Positions 53,601-63,106 of a DNA stretch of 64,000 bases are shown here, piece after piece. The notes under the pieces were generated by a model. It ran no database searches, was not told where the DNA came from, and worked only from the letters and a program-made list of their open reading frames with translations. Within the stretch, counting starts at the first letter, position 1, and each line of letters opens with the position of its first letter. The translations under genes were made by a program, and so were the position numbers. The stretch lies in assembly GCA_946902875.1 (NCBI GenBank), contig OX336345.1, positions 19,623,395-19,687,394 on the forward strand, given 5' to 3'. This DNA comes from Nematopogon swammerdamellus. Lineage: Eukaryota; Arthropoda; Insecta; Lepidoptera; Adelidae.

Positions 53601-56600
53601 CGGGTGAACTTGGTGCCACGTCAGTGCTTCCCTTCGGTCGTGCCGGCTACACCGAACTGGACGGAAAACACAAACTATTTACATAGCCGTTTCGACCGAC
53701 CTTTCATTCAGTGCGGTGGTACCAACCCGGGCGGATTAAACCCTACCACCTAGTAATATAAGAAGGGAGTCATATCCCTTAGTCGCCTTTTACGACATAC
53801 ACGGGAAGAGATGCAGTGGGGCTATTCTTTTAAAGTACCGGGACCACACGATACAGGAAGGAACCTCCGAGAAGGTAAGTGCCATACCAGAGACTTCCCT
53901 AGATTGCTGGCTATACTGGACTAGAGGAGAACACAACCGAGGCTGCTATGCGGCCATCTTACATCCAGTATGGTGGTACCAACCCAGTCGGCTACAATTT
54001 GAGCCTACCACCTAGTAAGGAGCAAGGGAAGGAACCTACAGTTTTACACCGGTTCCGAATGGTGAAGCAGCAGGTGAAAAAAAAATTGACGTGCATACCT
54101 ATGCACGTAAATTTTTTTGTCTGAAAAAACTCATTGGTACACGGCGACCGGATTCGAACCTCGGACCTCCGGATGAACCTCGGAACGTATGGTCGGTTGA
54201 AACGGCTATGTAAATAGTTTCGTGTTTTCCGTCCAGTTCAGTGTAGTCGGCACGACCGAAGGGAAACACTGACGTGGCGCCTAGCTCATGAAGGTTTTAT
54301 GGGCTGACATCACAGATGCGTAGGTGATGTAGCCACAAAAAAAATACATACTTAGACTCATTCTGTATAGAGTTGAGTTGCTCGAGCTTGGCGCGATGCT
54401 CGGTCTCCACCTTGGCTACCATCTGCTTGACGAGGCCGACCAGCGCGTTGAACTGGTTCAGCGTGAGACCGTTTTCGACGCACAGCGGGATGAGAAACGG
54501 AAGTACCTTGGTCGCCATCACCTCCTTTGTTATTCCCAGCTTCTTGTGGCTGAGCGCCAGCTTGTAAATGCCTGGGAGATAAAGTGAAATAAATCAATTA
54601 TGTAAAAGCAATATATATTTCAACCCGCATGATGCCCTGCAATTAGCACGACGGCAAAGAAATTAATCTTCCAAGATATCGTCGTAGAGAGACTCAGCAC
54701 TCTTTTGTTGTTGACATTGGGCTCTTTAGAACCCATCGGTTCTCTAAAATGTTTGTCGCACCGCTAGGTTGTGGAACTGTCTTTCCGACGAGTGTGTTTC
54801 CCGAATCCTTTAACCTGGGTGTCTTCAAACGTCGTATTAACAGGCTAGACAGCCTAACAACAGTCCCCAAATCTGCTGGCATGACAACTAACTGAGAGTG
54901 GTTTCGCGAGGAGAGGTGGTTTTGGTTCTGTCGACTGCACCATTGTTCTCTAGGCACAGCCGCCCATGTTGGTTTACATAAAAAAATTTAATTGGCGCAA
55001 GAATTTTTCATGAAAGATTTCTGTCCAGTCCAACTCAAGTCAACCAGCGGTCAACTGAAAGAACTTAACGACTATGAAAAGCTGAAAAGGCACACCTCAA
55101 CAGCTTAACGTCTGATCTTCTGCATGATAATGATAATATCAACCGACTGAAGCGTTATGAAGGATAAGCCATATACAATAACATTAAATTGTAGGTCCCT
55201 TCGCTTCTTACCTTACTAGGTGGTAGGGTTTATCCCGGCCGGTTTGGTACCACCGCACTGAGCGAAACGTCGATCGAAACAGCTATGTAAATAGATCGTG
55301 TTTTCCGTCCAGTTCAGTGTAGCCGACATGAAATAAAGGGAAACACTGACATGGCACCTAGTTCACCCGGTGTTATGGGCTGACATCCATCACGGATGTT
55401 GTAGGTAGGTGATGTAGCCAACCGTGTCAGTTTCTATAAAAAAAAATATTTTTATTGCGTCTGAACTCGGTGGGTGGGAAAATTATACAAAGTCTTTATT
55501 TATGAGGAGTGTCATTAAGGAAAGACCGTGTAGCCGTGACCGTAACCATGTAGCCGACATGAAATGAAAGTAAGCACTGACATGGCAACTAGTTCACCCA
55601 GTGTTATGGGCTGACATCATGGATGTTGTAGGTGATGTAGCCAACCGTCTGTTTCTGATGAGAAAAAAAAATTTTTTTTATTGCTTCTGAACATTTTACA
55701 AAGTCTCTATTTATGAGAGGTGTCATTAAGGAAAGACTATATTCGCTCGTCTACCTTCCCTCACAACATCTTTAAAAGGCCTTATTCCGATCGTTTGTAA
55801 AAAAATCGTAAATACCCAAATCTAGGTACACAGGTACTTTCAGAATGCAAACGTCACTCACCTAAAATACCCATAAGAACAGCGGGCTCTCTCGATGGTA
55901 TTTGCGGCAGGAACGGAATAACTTCATCCAGAACCAGCCACTTGTCCAGATGTTCCAACAGTTTCCCCAGGCAGAGCAAACAGTTAACTCGCACCGAGAT
56001 ATAGTTAGTGTTCAGGCACAATTTCTTTATCCTCGGAAGCAATGCGTTCTTCATGGCCGGATAGTCTATCAGGGAAGCAAATGTGGGCAACACCGAGAGG
56101 CACAACTCCTGAATCTGCTGAGCGTCCGACTCCAATGCGCGGTACAGCATCGGCAGTATGTCAGACTTGATCTCATCGCCCGGTGTCAACTTTAAGAGCA
56201 GTTCCATTTTCTGCATGAAAATTAGAAGAATCTGTATGGGATCTTGGATCACCATCACCGGCTTGAGAACTGGCAGGATGTACTTTATAAATTCTTCTTT
56301 TGTTGAGTTCTCGGCGATCAAAAGAACGTTCGGCAGGACGAATGGTACCATAGGCGCGTTGACGAATTCCTTCGTCAAGCACGGCAGAATTCTATAGATG
56401 CAGATTCTGTGGGGCATTTTTTGTATAATTTGTGGTAAGCCCTTGTAGAACTGGGACTTTTGTAGATTATCCCATTGGAATAGGGAATCCAAATAGTTCA
56501 GGGTTTTTACTCCGACGTCTTCAAAGTATGCAATCTGAAATCATAAATTTGTTTCATTGGCCTAGTGGTTAAGGAATCCAAAAATCTGGGAAGAAACTTG

Positions 56601-59600
56601 CTGTTTGAAATTCAGCGCAAACAGCTATAAAATTTATTGTTTATTGTTTATTGTATAATTTCATCCGGAGAAGGCATTCCTACAGATGTAAACCCGGTGT
56701 TCACCAGTTTTATTGGTGAAGCAAAGCGTGCATGCTTTGAGGAATGGAGGACACATTTTAACAATATTTCAATGGAAAAGGGGATTTGGTACAAAACGCT
56801 TCAGCACGAACCTACACAAGTACCCTGGTTCGAAGAAAGCAAATTAAAAAGAAATACACTTGTAGTTGCCTTTAGGCTGCGCTCCGGTCATATTCCACTT
56901 AACGCGTTCGCATACTTAATGAAGAAGGTTTCCTCACCAAACTGCGAAGTTTGTGGGGTGCCTGAAAATGTTTATCATGTCCTAGTGGAGTGTGCAAGGG
57001 GTGCGGCCGAGAGGCAACAAATATGCATACCTAATATTAATGTAGGAGGTTACATACCAGCTCTCGCAAAGCCCACGTCAGAAGAAGCTGTACAGATTTA
57101 TTCTTTAGTACAGACAATCATTGCAAGAAGGTAGAATAAGTGATTAAGAAAATTTTTAGTTTTAGTAATGATGTCTTTATTTGTCTTTGTGCGTGTTATT
57201 TTATGTTTGTTTATATCTGGTAGGTATGTTTGGGACGGCACTTCCTTCCCATTCATGTTTTTGTGTTTTTTGTGTTTTTTGTGTTGTGTTTTGTGTATAT
57301 ACTGTGTAATTTAATTTGTTTATGATAATATGTTGTTAAGGGAAGGGGCTGATATATTCGTAAAAGGAATAAAGCCCAAAATTAAATAAAAAAAAAAAAA
57401 AAAAAAAAAAATAATTTCATCCACAGGTAGGTAACCTACGCTTGGACATGTCGAAAATTCCGCCAGTTCTAAATTCAATGCGAAGAAGAACTGACAAACA
57501 AACTTCGCAAGTCACAATGTTTTGTTAGTACCTTAAAAGTATTATATTATAGTAACTTACAAATAATTAACCCATACTACCGCTCACAAGAGCATTAATA
57601 TTTACAGCATAAACATGAATACTGAAAAATCTGACCACACTGCCTATTTAAATTACCTATATCTGGTGTATAGCGCCATCGTCAATTTTGATATTTCATA
57701 TTATATCAAGTCAAATAAAACAATTAGTTTACGTTTATTACAAAGAAATGTAATAAGTCATATTAAAAATCAAATGATACAAAGTGTATCGAATTGTCAA
57801 AATTTGTTAGTGGGAAAAATAGTAGTCAGACTCTTATATTAACTGCATGCGTGATAATCTGTTCCACACGCTGGAACGCAACGCTTGAGGGGTTAAGTGC
57901 CTAATAAATTTTTTAACCACCATATTGCATGAGAGATCAGTCGAAGCGGCTATGTAAATAGTTTGTTTTCCGTCCAGTTCAATGTAGCCGACACAACCAA
58001 AGAGAAGCACTATGGTAGAACTAAGGATCTACCTAGTTCACCAAGGTGTTATGGGCTTACATCACAGGTGATATAGGTAATGAATGAAGCCATGTCAGTT
58101 TCCACAAAAATGTTTTTTTATTAATGGAAAAATGCTCTCCAGCCAAATGCTCGTTAATGAGAGAGGCTCATGCCTAACAAGAACATCAAAGGGCTGATTC
58201 AGAAGAATAAGTTTAAACAAAAGTAAAAATGTTAAGTTTGTTCGCATTAGCTAAAAGATAAAATCAACTTATATAAAAATGAATCACCTTCAAGAACTGA
58301 TGAGGGTCTGGTCTCAGCGCCGGCGTAGTATTCAACATCAGCTTGACGTACTCCCGCATGCCCTCGGAGACGCACAGGAGTCGCGACGACTGCAGCTGTC
58401 GCATTTCACTCGCGAACCTCTTAAACTTCACGTAGTCCGTCCCTACGTTACCCAGCGTCTGATACCCGTGACTATGCAGGCAGTATATCAACATTCCGAG
58501 GGAATAAATATCGCTCGCGGCCGAATGCGACGCCGTAAGCACGTACTCCGGAGGCAGGAAGTCCAAGGAGGGCTGCGTCAGCGGATGCATCGCTTGACAG
58601 TATTCGGTGAAAGGCCAGTACGGTTCCTTTCCCGTCGGACTCTGGTTCGCTAGGCAGAAATCGAACCCAAATATCTTCCACGCACCCTGTTGATTAACTA
58701 CGATGGACTCTGGACAGATGTTGCGATGAAGTAGTTTTACGTCGTTGTGTATAAACGCGAGACCCTCAGTCACTTGCATGAGTCCGTATTTGATCTCGAG
58801 TTCGTAGAGTTTATAGTTGACCAGGTGTTGCGGGATCGGTTGAGGCATGTTCTCCGTGTTGCCCAGGATGTTCGCGAGGCTTGCGGATACGGGCTCGGTC
58901 GCAAACGCGAGACTCTCGCGGCTCTCCTCGAGGCTGTGTTGCACCGTGAGGATCTGCGGGTGTCGCAGCTTTGTCAGTTGGGTGATGCCGCGCTTCAGCG
59001 TGTCCAGCATGATGTCTCGGTCGGCTCTGGTCCAGCGGTCGAGGGTTCGCTTTTCGAACACGAATATGGAAGCCTCCTGGCGTGTTGATTTCTTGTAGCC
59101 TTTGTAAATTTTCCATTGTAATCCTGGAAATGTATACGGTCAATTGGTTAAAAAATTATTTTATGGATGTTGACACGGTTGGCTACATCACTTAAAACAT
59201 TTATTTATTTTTTTATTTATTTATTTCTTTTAAACACTGACAGCTAACAGCTGGTGCGTGTATTCTGTTTATTAATTTATGAGTGCGCTTGTATTGTTTT
59301 TAAGTATTTTTGTTTGTTTGTTTTTTGTTTTTTTTTTTGTCTAATTGGTTATTTCAAGAATTAACCGAGGGGGCGCTGACGGTGTCCTAAGATAATTTGT
59401 TCTAGGCCCTTACGACCCGGTGCGTCAGAAAATGCTTCCTGGGGTTGGTTCTATGTGTGGGCCATTTTAGTTTTAATGAGTGACCGCGAAGACGTTCTTC
59501 AGTGCTCCTTTCGTACATTGACTGTAGACTTGGTACATCGTAGCATTCTTTTAGGATTTTATAGGTTTCTATAATGTCTCCTCGTTGTCTCCTTCCAACA

Positions 59601-60034
59601 TCCGTGATGTCAGTCCATAGCACCTTGGTGAACTAGCGAAGCACGCCTTTGGTCGTGCAGGCATGACGTGCCGTACGCTGAACTGGATTGAAAACATGAA
59701 GTATTTACACAGCCATTTCAACCTTTCTTTCTTTCAGTGCGGTGGTATCAACCCGGGCGTGTTAAACCCTACCACCTAGTAAGGTAAGAGGGGTAGGGAC
59801 CTACAGTTTTACGTGGAATGCGAACCACGGTGAGCCTCCAACGGTCAGGCGGTCACCCAATTAAATACTTATCGCGCCCAGGTGCACATGACTAACTGAA
59901 GTTTTACCTGGACCAGCGCTGGCGATGAACTGAGTCGCCTCGAACTCTCTAGTGACAGGGTTCCCGGGTAGCACACCCGACAGCTGGGAGACCGTGCTCG
60001 ACACCGAAGAGTATAACTTGTTGATCACGTCCAT
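50660..60034 (-). CDS. SCYL2: SCY1-like protein 2 (pseudokinase, clathrin traffic), complete
   Basis: Six minus-strand exons: 60034-59908, 59123-58288, 56534-55862, 54571-54352, 52700-52494, 51206-50660. The total is 2610 nt, 869 aa, with all phases consistent. SCYL2 (CVAK104) associates with clathrin-coated vesicles between trans-Golgi and endosomes. Seen: N-terminal GNPVTREFEA; a protein-kinase fold (about 43-320) with degenerate catalytic motifs (HRN at 175-177 in place of HRD, GFD at 195-197 in place of DFG); family blocks SLANILGN, LRHPQILTVQH and GAWKIFGFDF; then a HEAT-type helical region in exons 3-4 (LPCLTKEF, PFVLPNVLLIAE, IQILLIF, KEPAVLMGILG-like SREPAVLMGILG, HKKLGITKEV). The last 240 residues are Asn/Gln/Ser/Pro-rich and end DIMDLLG. 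Introns hold several SINEs and LINE tails. Confidence 0.95.
51309..51646 (+). repeat. SINE-like family C, full length
   Basis: B-type head (TACTTAAAAATAATAGCCCC), C body, ends TATGTATGTGTATGTATG. SCYL2 intron 5. Confidence 0.8.
52100..52480 (+). repeat. SINE family A, full length
   Basis: Head GCCTCGATAGCTCAGTGGTG, 5S-like TTAAGCAACGCTGGGCCGGT, body, A tail. It ends 13 bases before the SCYL2 exon 5 donor. Confidence 0.9.
52741..53144 (-). repeat. SINE family D, full length
   Basis: tRNA-Ser-like head on the minus strand (GTGGCCGAGTGGTTTGGGCA; box B TTCGAATCC), shared body, poly(T) at 52741-52754. Confidence 0.88.
53453..54167 (-). repeat. SINE family D interrupted by SINE B
   Basis: Family D is split after CCAGCCAATATCA (53527) and resumes at ACCTCCGAGAAGG (about 53863). 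The intervening 53528-53857 is a minus-strand SINE B with its own poly(A) tail. Confidence 0.85.
53528..53857 (-). repeat. SINE family B nested in SINE D
   Basis: Complete from poly(T) to the head complement (GACCACACGATAC). No clean target duplication was seen. Confidence 0.85.
54185..54345 (+). repeat. SINE A/B body fragment
   Basis: Distal body and A tail only; it ends next to the SCYL2 exon 4 donor (54352). Confidence 0.75.
54680..54965 (-). mobile_element. Decayed LINE fragment, SCYL2 intron 3
   Basis: In broken minus-strand frames it resembles the last residues of the reverse transcriptase class at 5139-5397, with stop codons. Assignment is tentative. Confidence 0.4.
55190..55672 (+). 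repeat. Two tandem SINE A/B body fragments
   Basis: 55190-55450 (body and A tail) and 55543-55672 (distal body and A tail) lie in the same orientation. They share flanking sequence around TATTTATGAGGAGTGTCATT / TATTTATGAGAGGTGTCATT, suggesting a local duplication. Confidence 0.75.
56640..57800. repeat. Dispersed repeat F, interrupted by a LINE tail
   Basis: Second copy of the repeat at 16840-17300. The sequence after 57411 matches that copy from ATAATTTCATCC onward. Confidence 0.75.
56667..57410 (+). mobile_element. 5'-truncated LINE, intact C-terminal frame and poly(A)
   Basis: An open frame at 56667-57134 encodes the C-terminus of a non-LTR ORF2: VAFRLRSGHIPLNAFAY and a Cys/His cluster CEVCGVPENVYHVLVEC. 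A short 3' UTR and about 25 A follow. Flanked by 12-bp ATAATTTCATCC at 56655-56666 and 57411-57422. Antisense to SCYL2, in intron 2. Confidence 0.9.
57932..58118 (+). repeat. SINE A/B body fragment
   Basis: Diverged distal body and A tail, TCAGTTTCCACAAAAATG at the end. Confidence 0.7.
59155..59895 (-). repeat. SINE family A split by a LINE tail
   Basis: Tail end at 59155-59200 and the rest at 59597-59895, in SCYL2 intron 1. The head is decayed. Confidence 0.78.
59201..59596 (-). mobile_element. LINE tail nested in SINE A
   Basis: The minus strand begins RRQRGDIIETYKILKECYD and continues with RLRGHSLKLKW and RTNPRKHFLTHRVV, the C-terminus of an RTE/CR1-type reverse transcriptase. The 3' tail is (TTTA)-rich. 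AACAT is present at both edges. Confidence 0.78.
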
Positions 60035-60210
60035 CTTACTGAGCTAGTTCTACAGGCACTTCAATAATACTTCTCAATGTTCGTGGTTTCTTCGACAATT
60101 CCACACATTATACGTGCTCACCAGAACAGAAAGAAAAAATATCCTGTGGAAATATCAGATAGCTATCAACCAGAGATCTGACAGAATTGACAGAATCATG
60201 CATTCACCCT

Positions 60211-61797
60211 CAGTGTTGCCAACTCAAATTTTGAAATTCTCCTAGATTGACTTCGAAAATCTCCTAAAAATCTCCTAGAAAATTTTCGTCCTCCTAAAAA
60301 TTTTTCCTGTTCTTCAAATTATAAAAATTTCACCACATTTTTAGTGTTCCTTATACGTACGGGACCATTTTACTAAGCCTAGGCCGTCTATCTGTCTTAC
60401 CTGTAAAGAGCTGTATCTTTTGCACCCTGAAAACCGGTCAAGTGCGAGTCGAACTCGCGCACCGAGGGTTCTCTGTCAGTCAGTCAGTCGGTCAGCGTGT
60501 AAGCGTCTACTGCTGGACATACGCCTTCAAGTTTTCTCCAGTCTCTCGGCCTTCAGCGGTACGGACCACTGTTTTCCGCCGACATACTTCATGTCGGCGT
60601 CCCACCTGGCGGGTGGTCTCCCACACTCCATTTTCCTGTCCACGGCCGCCAATGTAGTACATGGTTACTCCAACGGTCGTCGTCCCCTTATTCATTAGTC
60701 ATTCATTACGCACCATTTCGCCTAGCTATACTCCCATGCCAGCCCAGCAAGGCTAGTTCCATCGCTCGCTGGGCAACTTTTGAAAACAACTTTAGTCAGA
60801 GCTCACGTTTCACACCCGTACGTCATAAACGGTAGGACGCGCTGGCCAATATACAGGTTAGACCTCGGGGCGAATTTTAAATTTCCGAGGCAGCCCTACT
60901 CAGTTGAATTCCTTCCTCGACCTTCTTAAGGAGACCTTGTCTACCAAGCAGTATTTAACCGAGATATACGTACATACTCTTCCTTCAATATGTTCTATCA
61001 CTTCTCCGCCAATAATGATTTGTCCCCCCGATTGCCATTCTAACCACCACGTAATTGGTCTGTTTTAATTATTTGTTTTTTTTTTTTAGTTTTTAACCAC
61101 ACCAAGTATGACACTTGTACGTATTACCGTTTTACGTTAAAGCAAAACCAAACAAAAAAAAAATTTTTTTAAAAAAAAGTTTTTTTTATGGGGAAGCCCT
61201 TAATTTAATTTTTTTTTCTTATTATTTAATAGGATGTCCGCCAATAATAAATAACACATGATCTGTGAAAATCACAACCAGCTACCTATTACGGTACAAA
61301 AGATACAGCCGTTAAGTAGTGCGGACTGACGGACAGACTATCGACGTAGGCTTAGTAATACTACTGATTATTACAAAGAATACATGTAAATAACAGTGAT
61401 TGATAACAAAGTGTTCGTTCGGTTAGGCCCGCCCGGTAGTCGCTTGTCGGTCGATCAATGCACGCACACACTCACAGAGTGTCACATTATCCTATCTAAA
61501 GAGCAAGAAGGGGAACCTTGTTCTTATCAAAAGACAAATCCTATCGTATATTGTGTGACTTGAGAGGTTGGTTGATTCACAAACAGTTCATTCATTGTGT
61601 TGTCACTTGTCACCGTACATACCGAAATATTTGTTTGTTACTTACTAGTAAATATATGTTTCTCACTCCTAAATCTTCTCCTGTAATGATTTCTTTCTCC
61701 TAGATTTTCTCCTACTCTCCTGACAGGCAAAAACTTCTCCTAACACCGCTGAAATTCTCCTGAATCTAGGAGAAAATCTCCTAACATGGCAACACTG
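60211..61797. mobile_element. Non-autonomous hAT-type element (family 6) upstream of SCYL2
   Basis: Ends CAGTGTTGCCAAC and CATGGCAACACTG, flanked by perfect 8-bp TTCACCCT at 60203-60210 and 61798-61805. CTCCTAGATT-like motifs recur near both ends. It carries a LINE fragment (60477-60900). It begins 177 bp upstream of the SCYL2 start codon. Confidence 0.88.
60477..60900 (-). mobile_element. LINE tail, same family as at 18190
   Basis: Minus strand shows GRPPARW and GKQW-type segments with frameshifts and the 3' end motif complement CTACTGCTGGACATACGCC. Confidence 0.7.
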
Positions 61798-62344
61798 TTC
61801 ACCCTAAGTACGTTCATCACCTTGCATACATACAGTCAAGCAGGGTCTGTCCCTATCTTTTGTTATTGCAAGCAATTAATAAGATAAAGATAGACCTAAT
61901 GATGTACGTGAACGATGCGTTAGGTCATGTCACTAAGAAGCTGTCATTCTGACAGTAATGCTTTGTTTGTATGGCTCGCGGTGTGCCACCTGAAAGACTT
62001 TATCCAATCCCTCAAAACCTTAATCCTGCAAACCTTCGTTTGGTTCTTCGGCAAGTGATAAATAAATGATGTTTTGGTAAAAAAAATAAAGAAGATGCGT
62101 CGCTATCCGCTACGCGACGCATCTTCTATATAACCCTAACCTAATGTTGAGGCGGTGCATGTCGTTTTTGTTACTTTTTTTTATTTTTTTTATGGATATA
62201 TTCTTTATTTAGTATATTTTAATGTTTCTGCTGTAAATGAAGATACTAATACGTAAATAATTAAAACCTAACTAACAAATGTATAACATTGATAAAATTA
62301 ACCTAGTAAATAAATAAAGAAAAACTAAATACTAACATTTAAGA

Positions 62345-62587
62345 TTACTGTAAGTAAAAAACTTCGTCCAATTCCTCCGACTCCGCCACAGTACCCAATA
62401 CGCTGGCTGCGTTGCCCCTTTGAATGACTAGGCCTATTTGCTGAAAAAAGAAAGACTTGGCGCGTCGGTCACCAGACTTATCAATATGGAGGGGCTTTCC
62501 TAGGACGTTTCCGAAAGTCCTTGCGTCGGGTGACCACACGCCAAGTGTTTCCACAGCAAAGGCCAGGAATTCGAAGTGGCCGCGCAA
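62345..62587 (-). mobile_element. Retroelement polyprotein C-terminal fragment
   Basis: FAVETLGVWSPDARTFG, SGDRRAKSFFFQQIGLVIQR and GNAASVLGTV are characteristic of the extreme C-terminus of a reverse-transcriptase protein widespread in animals. Only about 80 residues remain. Confidence 0.65.
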
Positions 62588-62679
62588 GCCGACATATTAA
62601 CTTTTGTATTTCCGAAAATAAAGCTTTTAGGTGGTTATAAAAAAAACTAAACACCCCAACATTGCTTAGAAAAGAAAAA

Positions 62680-62765
62680 AAAACAAAAAAGATTTTGTGC
62701 GATTCGAACTCATGGTCAAAAAGTACAAACCCTACACGCTTACAATTGAGCTAACAAATTACTTA
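62680..62765 (-). repeat. tRNA-like segment, probably SINE head
   Basis: Minus strand reads TTAGCTCAATTGTAAGCGTG with box B GAGTTCGAATCGCAC, but the acceptor stem does not pair, so it is a tRNA-derived repeat rather than a gene. Confidence 0.5.
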
Positions 62766-63106
62766 ACCGACCAAACGAATATCGGCTTCTATTGATTCGT
62801 TCCGGGCGAAGGAGTAGGAGTGAAGGATTAGAGGGATTCGAGGGATTGGATAAAGTCTTTCAGGTGTCGTTTCGGTATCGGTATGGCTCGCCATCGGTTT
62901 GACACCTGAAAGCTCTGGCGACTCCTGCGGGGCTCCTGCGGGATCATGCGGATCCTTTCGGAAACGGCTCTTAGGACATTAACATTAGGTTAGGGTTAAT
63001 ATAGAGAAGATGCCTCGCGTAGCGACACATTTTCTATATATTAACCCTGGTTAATTTTTTTTAAACCACCAAAACATTACTCATACCATAGCCTCCTTCA
63101 CATTAA

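Larger units (their letters stand above)
61975..62875. repeat. Element with inverted ends around a retroelement fragment
   Basis: ACCTGAAAGACTTTATCCAA at 61990-62010 is complemented at 62845-62868. The interior holds the palindromic GATGCGTCGC motif, a retroelement fragment (62345-62587) and a tRNA-like segment (62680-62765). Confidence 0.5.

Noticed and set aside
56637..57134. Host gene antisense to SCYL2
   Set aside because: Poly(A) tail, flanking target duplication and LINE-type Cys/His motif show it is a truncated retrotransposon.
57615..57842. 75-aa frame
   Set aside because: Lies in dispersed repeat F; the matching copy near 17 kb does not keep it open.
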